64,000 nt of DNA from contig JAVCCK010000010.1 in assembly GCA_030765525.1 (NCBI GenBank), positions 1 through 64,000 on the forward strand, read 5' to 3'. Made by a program: the position numbers and the translations under genes. This document shows, one piece after another, positions 1 to 8,830 of this stretch. The first letter of the stretch is position 1; each line of letters opens with the position of its first letter. The notes below the pieces were generated by a model, which ran no database searches, was not told the DNA's origin, and was given only the letters and a program-made list of their open reading frames with translations. This stretch comes from Candidatus Lernaella stagnicola (GTDB lineage Bacteria > Lernaellota > Lernaellaia > Lernaellales > Lernaellaceae).

Positions 1-357
1 CGACGCATCGCCAAACACAAAGTCGACTGCTGGCTGATCAACACCGGCTGGACCGGGGGCCCCTTCGGCACCGGTCACCGCATCCCGATCCAACACACCC
101 GCGCCATGATCCACGCCGCACTGGAAGGCAAACTGGACGACGCCACCTTCACACCCGACCCCGTCTTCGGCGTGCTCGTACCAGAAAACGTGCCCGGCGT
201 ACCCAGCGACGTGCTGCAACCACGCAACACCTGGAAAGACAAACGCGCCTACGACCGCCAAGCACGCAAACTGGCCCAACTGTTCGCAGATAACTTCACC
301 CAATTCGCCGACGAAGCACGCGACGCCGTCAACGCCGCCGCGCCGCGCGTGAAGTAA
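1..357 (+). CDS. pckA: Phosphoenolpyruvate carboxykinase (ATP), C-terminal fragment
   Basis: The frame is open from the first base, so the gene begins before the window; 118 residues and the stop remain. They read as the C-terminal lobe of ATP-dependent PEP carboxykinase, the gluconeogenic enzyme that makes PEP from oxaloacetate and ATP in the cytoplasm. Visible family signatures are WLINTGWTGGPFGTGHRI, then TRAMIHAALEGKL, FGVLVPENVPGVP, LQPRNTW and a terminal LAQLFADNFTQF helix. The ATP- and metal-binding motifs lie upstream, out of view. The gene is followed directly by GC-rich hairpin repeats. Family assignment is confident; activity cannot be judged from the fragment. Confidence 0.93.
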   Translation, partial: RRIAKHKVDCWLINTGWTGGPFGTGHRIPIQHTRAMIHAALEGKLDDATFTPDPVFGVLVPENVPGVPSDVLQPRNTWKDKRAYDRQARKLAQLFADNFTQFADEARDAVNAAAPRVK

Positions 358-360
358 TCA

Positions 361-481
361 CCGAACAGGTAGGGGGTTTTCCACCCCCTAGAACCCCCGA
401 CCAGGAGGCAGCGCCCCCTGGACCCGCGGGGTTATGCGCCGATTTCGCGAACTTCGTTCCGACGAAACCGGCGCGGGCGGG
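361..481. repeat. Hairpin repeat A, copy 1
   Basis: About 120 bases nearly identical to 655-776. The unit contains an inverted repeat around TAGGGGGTTTTCCACCCCCTA and a second stem near CCAGGAGGCAGCGCCCCCTGG, followed by a shared non-palindromic stretch (GTTATGCGCCGATTTCGCGA and onward). It starts three bases after the pckA stop, so the first hairpin could stop transcription there, but no T-run follows. I see no gene between 358 and 868. Confidence 0.85.
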
Positions 482-556
482 AGCATGACTGCAGCGCCCG
501 AATTCGACGGGGCACCGGTCAACACGAGGTACGTGTTGCTACTTAAGAACGGAATC

Positions 557-640
557 GCGAGCCGAGCGTTTTGTATTTGCCGGTCCAGGGGATGCTATCC
601 CCTGGCGGGGGATTGTAAGGGGGTAGAACCCCCTTACACC
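557..640. repeat. Hairpin repeat B, copy 1
   Basis: 84 bases nearly identical to 1627-1710. It holds two perfect-looking stems, CCAGGGGATGCTATCCCCTGG and GTAAGGGGG...CCCCCTTAC. It begins with GCCGAGCGTTTT, the right arm of the terminator that follows the SRA-HNH gene, but here the left arm is missing. That suggests this copy derives from the one at 1627 or a common parent. Confidence 0.85.
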
Positions 641-654
641 CGCAAGATACCGCG

Positions 655-776
655 CCGAACAGGTAGGGGGTTTTCCACCCCCTAGAACCCCCCGACCAGG
701 AGGCAGCGCCCCCTGGACCCGCGGGGTTATGCGCCGATTTCGCGAACTTCGTTCCGACGAAACCGGCGCTGGCGGG
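655..776. repeat. Hairpin repeat A, copy 2
   Basis: Second copy of the 361-481 element, differing by one extra C in a C-run and a few terminal bases. It lies directly upstream of the SRA-HNH gene, so the low-GC gene sits between repeat A copy 2 and repeat B copy 2. Confidence 0.85.
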
Positions 777-868
777 TAACAGATTCAGCTTTCAAGTCGG
801 TTCGCTTTTGTTCGCTCATCCGTTTCGTGATAAAGAGAATATTTCTTACCAGAATCGGGGAGAATCTC

Positions 869-1579
869 ATGCAGGAAGGCGACATTATTTCTCACACCGA
901 AATGTGTTCGGCGGAAAGCCGTAACTTGCAGCAGGGGATGAATTTTCATGTGAGTGATCGACCATACAGCGTCGTTCTGATGAGCATTCGCCGGGGTTCT
1001 CCCTATGAAGACGAAGTGACGGATGCCGGTCGAGTTCTTGTCTATGAGGGTCACGACGTCAAGAAGTCCGACACTGTTCCGGTTCCCAAAATGGTTGATC
1101 AACCGTTGCGGAATCAATCGGGTTCGTTAACTCAAAACGGTCGCTTCTACGAAGCAGCGAAGTCACATTCTCAAGACAATACGACGCCGCGTCTGGTCAA
1201 GGTATATGAGAAAATTAAATCGGGTATCTGGGTCTATAACGGCTTTTTTGCCCTTGTAGACGCTTGGCAAGAAACACAAAACGGAAGAAAAGTGTTCAAG
1301 TTTCGGCTCGAAAAAGTCAAAACTGGTCCGGCCGGTTCTTCCGAGTACGAAAATAGTTCTTTGGTTAGCGAGTCAACGGTAAACCGCATGATTCCCTCCC
1401 CGGTTAAGCGTGAAGTATGGAAGCGCGATAAGGGCCGTTGCGTAAAGTGCGGTAGCAATCAGAACATCCATTTCGACCATATCATCCCGTTTTCAAAAGG
1501 CGGCTCTTCAACTACGGCGAAGAATATTCAAATATTGTGCGCACGCTGCAACCTGGCGAAACACGACAAGATTGAATGA
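869..1579 (+). CDS. SRA-HNH endonuclease, probable modification-dependent restriction enzyme
   Basis: 236 residues. ATG 869 is chosen because GGGGAG lies six bases upstream; an in-frame GTG at 827 has no such site. Residues about 5-150 look like an SRA/YDG modified-base reader: VLVYEGHDV, then DQPL, NGRFYEAA, LVKVYEKI and GIWVYNGFFALVDAW. Residues about 177-236 are an HNH nuclease: CVKCG, HFDHIIPF, then N and CARCN. SRA-HNH fusions are known type IV restriction enzymes that cut DNA carrying modified cytosine. No methyltransferase gene is adjacent, as expected for type IV. Base composition is visibly more AT-rich than all neighbours and the gene is bracketed by repeats, consistent with recent transfer. 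The modified base recognised cannot be told from the sequence. Confidence 0.85.
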   Translation: MQEGDIISHTEMCSAESRNLQQGMNFHVSDRPYSVVLMSIRRGSPYEDEVTDAGRVLVYEGHDVKKSDTVPVPKMVDQPLRNQSGSLTQNGRFYEAAKSHSQDNTTPRLVKVYEKIKSGIWVYNGFFALVDAWQETQNGRKVFKFRLEKVKTGPAGSSEYENSSLVSESTVNRMIPSPVKREVWKRDKGRCVKCGSNQNIHFDHIIPFSKGGSSTTAKNIQILCARCNLAKHDKIE

Positions 1580-1600
1580 AAGACTTCTATTGTTGAAAAC

Positions 1601-1642
1601 AAAACGCTCGGCAACGGTGCGAAGCAGCGAGCCGAGCGTTTT
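1601..1642 (+). terminator. Terminator-like hairpin after the SRA-HNH gene
   Basis: AAAACGCTCGGC and GCCGAGCGTTTT form a perfect 12-bp stem around an 18-base loop, 21 bases after the stop codon. The right arm ends in TTTT and continues TATATTT. The right arm is also the first part of repeat B copy 2. Confidence 0.7.
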
Positions 1643-1710
1643 ATATTTGCCGGTCCAGGGGATGCTATCCCCTGGCGGGGGATCGTAAGGGGGCAGCGCC
1701 CCCTTACACC
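1627..1710. repeat. Hairpin repeat B, copy 2
   Basis: Matches 557-640 with only a few substitutions, and the CCAGGGGAT/ATCCCCTGG and GTAAGGGGG/CCCCCTTAC stems are kept. It overlaps the right arm of the preceding terminator and ends just before the convergent SDR gene. Confidence 0.85.
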
Positions 1711-1729
1711 CTATCCATTCACCTGCGGT

Positions 1730-2638
1730 TTACTCTGCCGAAGCGAGGTTTTGCATGGTCATCATGGATGACTCTTGCAGGCTGCTGACGAATTTGCCGT
1801 CTGTCATATCGTTGATTTTGTCCCAGTGCGCGGCGACGTCTTCGATGGACACGCCGTCTTTGAGGGGGATGGCTGCACCGGGGGCGCGCATCCATTTGAC
1901 GCGGCCGATGACGCCGGCACCGACTTCATAGATGCCGCCGGTGCTTTGGTTTTGTTCGCTGCACAGGAAGGCGACCAGTGGCGAGACGTATTCGGGTTTG
2001 AGTTTTTCGACCAATTCGGGCGGCAGGACGGTTTCGGTCATGCGGCTGCCGGCGATGGGTGCGATGATGTTGACCAGCACGTTTCGTTTTTGGCCTTCGT
2101 GGGCCAGTGTGAGGCCGAGGCCGACGAGGCCCATTTTGGCCATGGAGTAGTTGGCTTGGCCGAAGTTGCCGTAGAGGCCGGCGGCGGAGGTCGTCATGAT
2201 GATGCGGCCGTATTGTTGGTCGCGCAGGTGCGGCCAGGCGGCTTTGGTGACCATGTAGGAGCCTCTGACGTGCACCTCGTAGACGAGGTTCCAGTCGTCG
2301 TCGGTCATTTTGTGGAAGGAAACGTCGCGCAGGATGCCGGCGTTGTTGACGACGATATCGATGCGCCCGAAGGCGTCCATGGCGGTTTCGACGATCTTCG
2401 CGCCGTCCAGGACGTTGTCGTAATTGGCGACGGCTTCGCCGCCGGCGGCTTTGATTTCGGCCACGACGTCGTCGGCTGGGGCGCTGGAGCCGTCTTTTTC
2501 GCCGCGCCAGCCACCGCCCAGGTCGTTGACGACGACTTTGGCGCCGCGGGATCCCAGCAGCAGGGCGTGCGAGCGACCGAGGCCGCGCCCGGCGCCGGTG
2601 ATGATGGCAACTTTGCTGTCTAGACGAATTTTACTCAT
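1730..2638 (-). CDS. Short-chain dehydrogenase, (3R)-hydroxyacyl-CoA dehydrogenase-like
   Basis: 302 residues, classical SDR. TGAGRGLG (residues 14-21) binds the nucleotide, NNAGILRD follows the fourth strand, and the active site is seen as TTSAAG followed by YSMAK. The insert VNDLGGGWRGEKDGSSAPAD after the second strand is typical of the (3R)-hydroxyacyl-CoA dehydrogenase domain of peroxisomal multifunctional enzyme 2 and its bacterial relatives, which oxidise 3-hydroxyacyl-CoA with NAD. The roughly 50-residue C-terminal extension also fits that group. A strong ribosome site (GGGGGAGGGGG) precedes ATG 2638. The gene stands alone, divergent from EF-G. The acyl-CoA substrate is inferred from family resemblance. 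Confidence 0.82.
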   Translation of the reverse strand: MSKIRLDSKVAIITGAGRGLGRSHALLLGSRGAKVVVNDLGGGWRGEKDGSSAPADDVVAEIKAAGGEAVANYDNVLDGAKIVETAMDAFGRIDIVVNNAGILRDVSFHKMTDDDWNLVYEVHVRGSYMVTKAAWPHLRDQQYGRIIMTTSAAGLYGNFGQANYSMAKMGLVGLGLTLAHEGQKRNVLVNIIAPIAGSRMTETVLPPELVEKLKPEYVSPLVAFLCSEQNQSTGGIYEVGAGVIGRVKWMRAPGAAIPLKDGVSIEDVAAHWDKINDMTDGKFVSSLQESSMMTMQNLASAE

Positions 2639-3054
2639 GATTCCCCCTCCCCCTTGGGTGGTTTTGGTTCCGCTTAGTGAGAACCCGCATCATCTCACCG
2701 TGCCGCGCGTTCGTCCAGACCCGGCACGGCCGGCTGGGGCCGTTTGGGAAGTTCAAATCGTGATGGGGATCCGGTCGTTCCCAGGATCGACGGCTTCGAT
2801 CGGAAGTCGCTGTTTTTGTTGCCACAATCCAACGGGCGGTTTGTGATTCCTCTTCTCCTTATCGCCGCGGACGCGTCGCGAATCCACCTGCGCTTTGAGT
2901 GTCAACAACGCTCACTATATACGCGCCGCAACGTCTCCCCCCTTGCACTTTCGCGCGATCTGCTTATGTTAGGGTCGCTGAATCCGGGAATCCTTGCCCC
3001 CAACGTGAGCTTTTCCCGCAAATGGATATCTTAAGAATGAACCGGAGGGCTCTT
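2639..3054. other. Divergent intergenic region, no gene seen
   Basis: 416 bases between the start of the SDR gene (minus) and EF-G (plus). No convincing coding frame is visible. It should hold promoters for both genes; one weak candidate for the plus strand is listed separately. Confidence 0.6.
2895..2923 (+). promoter_or_regulatory. Candidate sigma-70-type promoter upstream of EF-G
   Basis: TTGAGT and TATACG separated by 17 bases, with TATATA overlapping the -10. It is about 130 bases upstream of the EF-G start. Only a consensus match by eye. Confidence 0.35.
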
Positions 3055-5115
3055 ATGCCTTTGTCAAAAATTCGCAATATCGGCATCGTGGCGCACATCG
3101 ATGCCGGCAAAACGACGGTCACCGAACGTGCGCTGTTCTACACCGGCACCACGCGGCGCATGGGTGAAGTGCACGACGGCAAGGCCACCATGGACTTCAT
3201 GAAGCAGGAGCAGGAGCGGGGCATCACCATCGCCTCGGCTGCGATCACCTGCAAGTGGAACGGCCACACGGTCAACATCATCGACACGCCCGGGCACGTC
3301 GACTTCACCCTCGAGGTGGAGCGCAGCCTGCGGGTGCTCGACGGCATCGTAGCGGTGTTTTGCGCCGTGGCGGGTGTCGAGCCGCAGTCGGAAACCGTTT
3401 GGAATCAGGCTGAGCACCACCGCGTGCCGCGCATCGCCTTCGTCAACAAGATGGACCGCGAGGGCGCCGATTTCCCCGCCGCGGTGGCCAGCATGGATGA
3501 GATTCTCGACGCCAAAGCGTTGCCGTTTCAGATACCGGTCGGCAGCGGCGCAAGCTTCGAAGGGCTGATCGATCTAGTGGCCATGAAGGCGGTGATGTAC
3601 GAAGAGGAAAAGAAGCTCGTGACCGACATTCCCGAATCCATGTTGGACGAGGCGAACGCGGCGCGGACGAAGCTCATCGAAACCTTGGCCGACTTCGACG
3701 ACGAACTGGCCGAGATCTACCTCGAAGATCAACCGATCCCCGAGGATTCGATTTGGAACGTGGCGCGCCGCGCCCTGATCGCCGATATGTTCACGCCGGC
3801 TTTCTGTGGCTCGGCGTACAAAAACAAGGGCATTACGCCGCTGCTGGACGCGGTGGTCAAGCTGCTGCCCTCCCCGTTGGACGCGGGGGCGGTGATGGGC
3901 GACGACGTCGAGGATCCCTCTCGCTCCCACAAGCGCAACCCGACGGTGAATGACCCGTTTTCGGCCCTGGCGTTCAAAATCATCCACGACCCCTACGTGG
4001 GCCAGCAAACCTTTATTCGGGTGTATTCCGGCAGCCTGGAAACGGGCGACAAGGTGTTCAACCCGCGGCGTCGCAAGACCGAGCGCGTCGGGCGCATCAT
4101 GCGCATCCGCGCTCGCGAACGTGAGGACATCAGCCGCGCCGAAGCGGGCGACATCGTGGCGCTGGTCGGCATGAAAAGCACCGTTACGGGCGATACGCTT
4201 TGCGACCCGAACAACCCGCTGATGTACGAATCGATTCGCCAGCCGCGGCCGGTGATTTCGATCAGCATCTCGGCGCCGTCCACCAAGGAAGTGGAAAAGC
4301 TCGGGGTCGCGCTGAACAAGCTGGCGCTCGAGGACCCCTCGTTCACGGTGACTTTCGATAGCGAGACGAAGGAAACGGTCGTGGCCGGCATGGGCGAACT
4401 GCACCTGCAGATCATCGTCGACCGGTTGAAGACCGAATTCAGCGTCGAAGCCGTGGTCGGCGAGCCGAAAGTGGCTTTCCGGCAGACGATCGCTCGCGAG
4501 ACGCGCCTCAATTACCGCCTGGCCAAGCAATCGGGCGGGCGCGGGCAGTTTGCGCAAATTCTGTTCCGGCTCGAGCCCAACCCCGGCGGTGGATTCGCGT
4601 TCGAAGACCACACGAAGGGCGGCGTGATCCCGGTCGAATTCATGCCCGCCATCGAACGCGGTTTCCGCGAAGTGATGGAAAGCGGCCTCGACTTCCCGGT
4701 GATCGACATCAAGTGCGTGGTTGTGGACGGCAAGGCGCATGCGGTCGACTCGTCGGATATGGCCTTCAAGATCGCCGCCATGCAGGGCTTCAAGGAAGCG
4801 TTCCCGAAAGCGGGGCCGGTGCTGCTCGAGCCGATCATGAAGATCGAGATCGCCACGCCGGACGATCACATCGGCGACGTAACCGGCGATTTATCGCAGC
4901 GGCGCGGACAAATCAGCAATATGCGTCGTTTTCGCAAGGGCTCGCAGAAGCTCGTGGGCCGCGTGCCGTTGGCGGCGATGTTCGGTTACGCGACGGACTT
5001 GCGTTCGATGTCCAGCGGCCGCGCCAACTACTCGATGGAATTCCTCGAGTACGCCGCGGTGCCCGCCGAAGTGGAAGCCAAAATCCGCAAAGCGGAAGCC
5101 GAATCCAAGAAGTAA
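3055..5115 (+). CDS. fusA: Elongation factor G
   Basis: 686 residues from ATG 3055, chosen because CGGAGGG lies five bases upstream and the protein then begins [20 protein letters not shown] as EF-G should. Function: GTP-driven translocation of tRNA-mRNA on the ribosome. Seen: P-loop AHIDAGKT (residues 13-20), switch region [20 protein letters not shown], then domain II, the domain IV entry GGRGQFAQI and the domain V end. Length is close to the usual 690-700. The gene is not beside rpsL, rpsG or tuf, so it may be a second EF-G paralogue (EF-G2/spdEFG type) rather than the housekeeping copy. A strong terminator follows, implying a single-gene transcript. Confidence 0.93.
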   Translation: MPLSKIRNIGIVAHIDAGKTTVTERALFYTGTTRRMGEVHDGKATMDFMKQEQERGITIASAAITCKWNGHTVNIIDTPGHVDFTLEVERSLRVLDGIVAVFCAVAGVEPQSETVWNQAEHHRVPRIAFVNKMDREGADFPAAVASMDEILDAKALPFQIPVGSGASFEGLIDLVAMKAVMYEEEKKLVTDIPESMLDEANAARTKLIETLADFDDELAEIYLEDQPIPEDSIWNVARRALIADMFTPAFCGSAYKNKGITPLLDAVVKLLPSPLDAGAVMGDDVEDPSRSHKRNPTVNDPFSALAFKIIHDPYVGQQTFIRVYSGSLETGDKVFNPRRRKTERVGRIMRIRAREREDISRAEAGDIVALVGMKSTVTGDTLCDPNNPLMYESIRQPRPVISISISAPSTKEVEKLGVALNKLALEDPSFTVTFDSETKETVVAGMGELHLQIIVDRLKTEFSVEAVVGEPKVAFRQTIARETRLNYRLAKQSGGRGQFAQILFRLEPNPGGGFAFEDHTKGGVIPVEFMPAIERGFREVMESGLDFPVIDIKCVVVDGKAHAVDSSDMAFKIAAMQGFKEAFPKAGPVLLEPIMKIEIATPDDHIGDVTGDLSQRRGQISNMRRFRKGSQKLVGRVPLAAMFGYATDLRSMSSGRANYSMEFLEYAAVPAEVEAKIRKAEAESKK

Positions 5116-5130
5116 CGGTCGTCTTATCCG

Positions 5131-5164
5131 AAAAAAAAGCCGGGCTGATCAGCCCGGCTTTTCT
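5131..5164. terminator. Strong rho-independent terminator
   Basis: GCCGGGCTGATCAGCCCGGC is a perfect self-complementary stem flanked by AAAAAAAA on one side and TTTT on the other, so it can work in both directions. It separates the convergent EF-G gene and the FGE-domain lipoprotein gene. Confidence 0.92.
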
Positions 5165-5194
5165 CATTTTCTTCGCAGGTAGGACGCTGCTCGA

Positions 5195-7021
5195 CTACTT
5201 CACGCACCGGAAGCCGAGGTTGGCGTAGCGGCCTTCCAGGTCACCGGCGAAGCGGTTGGAGACGCGGTTGTTGTCGAAGCCCGAGTACCAACTGCCGCCG
5301 CGCTTAACGTTGTAGGTCCCCGAGGCGGGACCGGTCGGGTCGGCGGCCGGGCTGCTCGCGTAGTAGCCGTCATCGTACCAGTCGTTCGTGAGTTCCCACA
5401 CGTTGCCGTGCATGTCCCGCAAGCCGAAGGCGTTGACGCCCTTTTGCCCCGCCGGGCGCGTGCGGCTGCCCGCGTTGTAGATGTCCCACGCCACGCCATT
5501 GAGACAGGCTGCGTCGTCGCCGCAATGGTATTTGGTGGCGGTGCCGGCCCGGGCGGCGTATTCCCACTCGGCTTCGGTCGGCAAGCGCCCGCCCAGTGCG
5601 GCGCAGGCGTCTTTGGCTTCCTGCCAAGTGACGAACTCGACGGGGCACTCGAGGCAATCGTTGTACCACGCGGGGTTGTCAGCGGTCAGCTTGTAGTACT
5701 GCCGCTGCGTGATTTCGGTGGCGGTCATTTGAAAAGCGCCAATCGAAACCGTGTGGTTCGGCAGTTCGTCGGCGTCGCACAGCGTGTCGCCCGCCGAACA
5801 ACCCATGCCGAAACTACCGGCCGGGATGTTAACCCACGTGGGGTCTTCCGCGCCCGCGGCGACCGGGCTGAGGGAGATGGCGAACTCGTTGACAACCTCG
5901 GTGGATAGGTCGGTCAACTCGAATTGCACCGGGTAAAACTGCGGCCGCGAGGCGCGCAGGTAGTAGAGCGACACGGTCTGTCCCTCGCACAGCACGAGTT
6001 CGTCGAAGATGTGCACGCCGTCGAGGTCGGTGAAGCCCACGGCGCCGATGGGCGCGAGTGTCAGCTTGACGCCGGGTACCGGCGCGTCGCCCACGACGTT
6101 GGTCACGGTCACGCGCAAGGTCAGCGTTTCCGAGGGCCCGGGCTCATTCAGCGGCGTGGCGAGCAAGAAGGAATAGCTGCTCGGCGCGTTGTCGGCCAGC
6201 GGTTCGTCGCGTTGATACAAGGTGAAGCTGTCGCCTTGGTCGTAGCAGCGCGCGGTGTACACGTCGGCGAAGAACTCCGTGAAACCGGGATGGCTGCGGT
6301 CGTACACCGCGAGTGAAACGGATACGAGCCCGGTAGCCGTGTCCAGGTCGTCGAGCACGGCAAATTCGACCACCTTTCCGCCGCCGGTCGCGGGCACGAG
6401 GGCCCCTACCGTCGCGCTGAGTTGCCCGAGGGTCGCGTCGCCGTACTCTTCAAAGAAGAAGACGAGCATGACGCGCAGTAGGTCGGCGGGGATTTGCGCG
6501 CCGATCACCAGCGGGCTGTTGGGGCTGGCCGCATGGGCGCCGGCGAGCGTGACGATATAGGACTGCCCGAACACGCCTTCGCCTTTGGCGGCGGCGCCGT
6601 TTGATTCGAGCACGGCCGCGTCGGCCAGTACGGGCAGATAGCGCCCGTCGTCGTCGAGCGCAAAGACCGCGGCCTCACCGTCTTTGGTGATGAGATAGGT
6701 TTGCACGCCGGGCAGCGCGGCGTCGGTAAGTTCGTCGCGCAGGAAAAACCCGATGGTGCCGCTGATGTCGACGGTAAAGGAAACGAAACCGTTTTCGTCG
6801 GTGGGTTTCCCGCGGATCAGCACGCCGTCCTGTTCATATTCATCGGTGGGCGCGGTGTCGTCATCGTCGTTGTCGTCGTCATCGACATCGGTGTCGTCGT
6901 CATCATCGACATCGGTATCGTCGTCGGCTTCTTCTTCGCTATCGTCGGTGGAACAGGCGAATGCCACTACGAACAGCACGGCAAACAGGATGGCTAGGGA
7001 GAGCAGCCAATTCGATTTCAT
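5195..7021 (-). CDS. Lipoprotein with Asp-rich spacer and C-terminal FGE/SUMF1-type domain
   Basis: 608 residues. A hydrophobic leader ends in VVAFAC, so Cys23 is the probable lipid-modified residue. Residues about 25-62 are an Asp-rich spacer (DDDTDVDDDDDTDVDDDDND). The middle part (about 65-380) is beta-rich and unassigned. Residues about 390-608 form a formylglycine-generating-enzyme-like domain: WVNIPAGSFGMG, RLPTEAEWEYAARAG, NAFGLRDMHGNVWEL and RGGSW. The cysteine pair expected of a true FGE after RGGSW is not visible, so a binding or structural role is likelier than sulfatase maturation. An extended -10 promoter lies upstream, and the start has the ribosome site CCGGAGGA. Probably faces the periplasm or cell surface. 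Confidence 0.82.
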   Translation of the reverse strand: MKSNWLLSLAILFAVLFVVAFACSTDDSEEEADDDTDVDDDDDTDVDDDDNDDDDTAPTDEYEQDGVLIRGKPTDENGFVSFTVDISGTIGFFLRDELTDAALPGVQTYLITKDGEAAVFALDDDGRYLPVLADAAVLESNGAAAKGEGVFGQSYIVTLAGAHAASPNSPLVIGAQIPADLLRVMLVFFFEEYGDATLGQLSATVGALVPATGGGKVVEFAVLDDLDTATGLVSVSLAVYDRSHPGFTEFFADVYTARCYDQGDSFTLYQRDEPLADNAPSSYSFLLATPLNEPGPSETLTLRVTVTNVVGDAPVPGVKLTLAPIGAVGFTDLDGVHIFDELVLCEGQTVSLYYLRASRPQFYPVQFELTDLSTEVVNEFAISLSPVAAGAEDPTWVNIPAGSFGMGCSAGDTLCDADELPNHTVSIGAFQMTATEITQRQYYKLTADNPAWYNDCLECPVEFVTWQEAKDACAALGGRLPTEAEWEYAARAGTATKYHCGDDAACLNGVAWDIYNAGSRTRPAGQKGVNAFGLRDMHGNVWELTNDWYDDGYYASSPAADPTGPASGTYNVKRGGSWYSGFDNNRVSNRFAGDLEGRYANLGFRCVK

Positions 7022-7081
7022 TGCGATCCTCCGGTCCTATTATTTTGTCTATTCGGACCGCATGCTCCCCCACGTCGGATC

Positions 7082-7090
7082 AGTATAGCA
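7082..7090 (-). promoter_or_regulatory. Extended -10 promoter for the FGE-domain lipoprotein
   Basis: Read on the minus strand the site is TGCTATACT, a TGN-extended -10 element, about 60 bases upstream of the start codon at 7021. No good -35 hexamer is present, which fits the extended -10 class. Confidence 0.5.
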
Positions 7091-7097
7091 CAAACAA

Positions 7098-7520
7098 TTA
7101 TTTTTTTATAAAAGTTGTCGCTTCCAACGAGTGTGAACCGACACGGACCTGCACTTCGACCCGTTTGCGATGACCGTCGCCGAGTTCGACGTCCATGATT
7201 TTCCTCAACTCTTTTTCGGTCAAACCGAGATACAAAACCCCCGGCAGCGTGTGTTGGCGGTCGTTTGGTGTCGCCAGCATGAAGGGCACTAAGCGGTCGC
7301 CGACGCTCAAGGTGCGATGGGCGAAGCCGGTCACGAAGCACGTTGCGAACGACAGCGGTCGACCGACCACTTCGGCCATGCGCGATGGATTCTGCAGCGA
7401 GCCGCATACGAATACGCGGCGTGCCGTACGCAGCATGTCGCGGTCCTCGTCGTTTCGCGTCAAGAACACCAGGGCATTCAAGCGGGCATCGTAGTGCGGT
7501 TGATAAAGCGTGCGTTCCAT
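7098..7520 (-). CDS. Gamma-glutamylcyclotransferase / AIG2-like protein
   Basis: 140 residues. The central part reads as the AIG2/gamma-glutamylcyclotransferase fold: RRVFVCGSLQNPSRMAEVVG (strand plus the glycine loop), then GVLYLGLTEKEL, a VELGDG stretch and a final pair of strands ending ATTFIKK. Family members cleave gamma-glutamyl amines with release of 5-oxoproline, or are uncharacterised relatives. The usual YG(T/S)L loop is CGSL here, and the catalytic Glu cannot be placed with certainty. It is the last gene of a three-gene minus-strand operon, two bases after the degenerate oxidoreductase gene. Substrate unknown. Confidence 0.65.
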   Translation of the reverse strand: MERTLYQPHYDARLNALVFLTRNDEDRDMLRTARRVFVCGSLQNPSRMAEVVGRPLSFATCFVTGFAHRTLSVGDRLVPFMLATPNDRQHTLPGVLYLGLTEKELRKIMDVELGDGHRKRVEVQVRVGSHSLEATTFIKK

Positions 7521-7522
7521 GA

Positions 7523-8830
7523 TCAGAGATTAACCACTTCCGCCGCCGTCGCCGCTTCCGCCGTTTTGGCCAACAGCCCCTGCGCCGAGAGCAGCGCGTC
7601 GTTATCGATCAGTTGCCGCGTGCGACCGGAAATCATCTCCCGCAAATGCGCCGCGGCGTTCTGGTAGACCGCTTCCCACTGCTCGTTCATGCCGCTTCCC
7701 ACGCCGATCGTATAGGCTTGCGCGCCCACGCGCACGGCGACGGCCGCTTGCGGCGTGCGGGCGGCCATTCCCCGCCGCAACCAAATCACGCCGTCGGTGC
7801 CGCAAAGTTCGGCTTCGAGGTCGTGGGGGTAGAACGCCGAGCGCAAGTGCATGTGCGGCGCGTACGTACATTCCAGCAACCCCAGGCGTCCGGCGGCGGC
7901 GAACTCCACGGCCACGACCGCCTGCCCCCCGCTTTCGCCGTCCATGGGCCGCAAGTACGCGGTGAGGTTGCGACCCGCGCCGCCCCAGAGCGTCAGCAAC
8001 GCGAAGTGATTGAACGCCGGGTGCAAAAGCGGTTGGTCCCCGAAAGGAGGATCGAGTTGGCGAACGCCGCCCTTCCCGCCCAACGTGGCGCGCACGCGTA
8101 GGTTTCCGAGTTCGCCGATCGCGCCCTCGACGATCAATGCCTTCACCCGCTGCACCGGCGGATAAAACAGATACGGATAGAAGACGCGCAGCGGCGTCCC
8201 ATACCGCTTGGCCTTGGCCATCGCGCCGGCAAGCCATTGCGGCGACGCATCCGCCGCGTGCAACGAAACCGCCACGCCCTTGGCCAGCGCGGCGTCAACC
8301 CACTCGAGGGTCTCGGGACCGGCCACGGCGATCTCCACCGCGTCGACGATGCTCAACAACGCCAGCGGACGCGCGTCTTTTTCCACCACCGTCAAGTCGC
8401 CGCGCGCCGCGTAGGCCGCCCGCAGAAACGGATACTCGTAGTGCTCGCCCAAAAAGGCGACGCGCGCCTTGTCCGGCGCCAAGTGGCGTTCCTCGACGTT
8501 CAGGCCCGCGTAGGCATCCACGGGATCGGACGGCGGTTTGCCGAAATGCTTGATAATGCCGTGGACCATCGAAACGATCTGCGTGTCCCGGCCTTCACAA
8601 ATCATGCGCCGTAGGGCTTCGCGCCCCTTCGGATCGTCGCGGTAGATTTCCTTGATTTCGACAATCGGCGCGAGGTCCGCCTCGCTCTCCACGGTAAGGC
8701 GCATCAATCGTTCGATCACGCTCAAGGCCGCCAAGCCGCAAGGTTTGGGCAGGCGCAGCAGAACGCGCACCAGCCTCAACGTGAAACGAATCCACCACTT
8801 GTTCCACGGGTCCTTTTTAGGCGCGGCCAT
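7523..8830 (-). CDS. Degenerate Gfo/Idh/MocA-family protein, probably catalytically inactive
   Basis: 435 residues. The first 120 are an N-terminal extension (MAAPKKDPWNKWW and onward) of unknown fold. The rest follows the Gfo/Idh/MocA layout: a nucleotide-binding-like half from ARVAFLGEHYEYPFLRA, and a C-terminal half with FYPYLFYPPVQRVKALI and IGELGNLRVRATLGG. The dinucleotide loop GxGxxG is replaced by GEHYEY, and the EKP catalytic loop is absent (SLHAAD at that place). It overlaps the upstream, intact-looking family member by 14 bases, so the two are probably translated together and may form a heteromer with this subunit in a structural role. Start ATG 8830. Confidence 0.7.
   Translation of the reverse strand: MAAPKKDPWNKWWIRFTLRLVRVLLRLPKPCGLAALSVIERLMRLTVESEADLAPIVEIKEIYRDDPKGREALRRMICEGRDTQIVSMVHGIIKHFGKPPSDPVDAYAGLNVEERHLAPDKARVAFLGEHYEYPFLRAAYAARGDLTVVEKDARPLALLSIVDAVEIAVAGPETLEWVDAALAKGVAVSLHAADASPQWLAGAMAKAKRYGTPLRVFYPYLFYPPVQRVKALIVEGAIGELGNLRVRATLGGKGGVRQLDPPFGDQPLLHPAFNHFALLTLWGGAGRNLTAYLRPMDGESGGQAVVAVEFAAAGRLGLLECTYAPHMHLRSAFYPHDLEAELCGTDGVIWLRRGMAARTPQAAVAVRVGAQAYTIGVGSGMNEQWEAVYQNAAAHLREMISGRTRQLIDNDALLSAQGLLAKTAEAATAAEVVNL

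Noticed and set aside
434-685. Short plus-strand frame upstream of the SRA-HNH gene
   Set aside because: Built from parts of the hairpin repeats A and B; no domain and no proper ribosome site.
3574-4869. 431-codon open frame antisense to EF-G
   Set aside because: Overlaps conserved EF-G sequence; no ribosome site and no recognisable domain.
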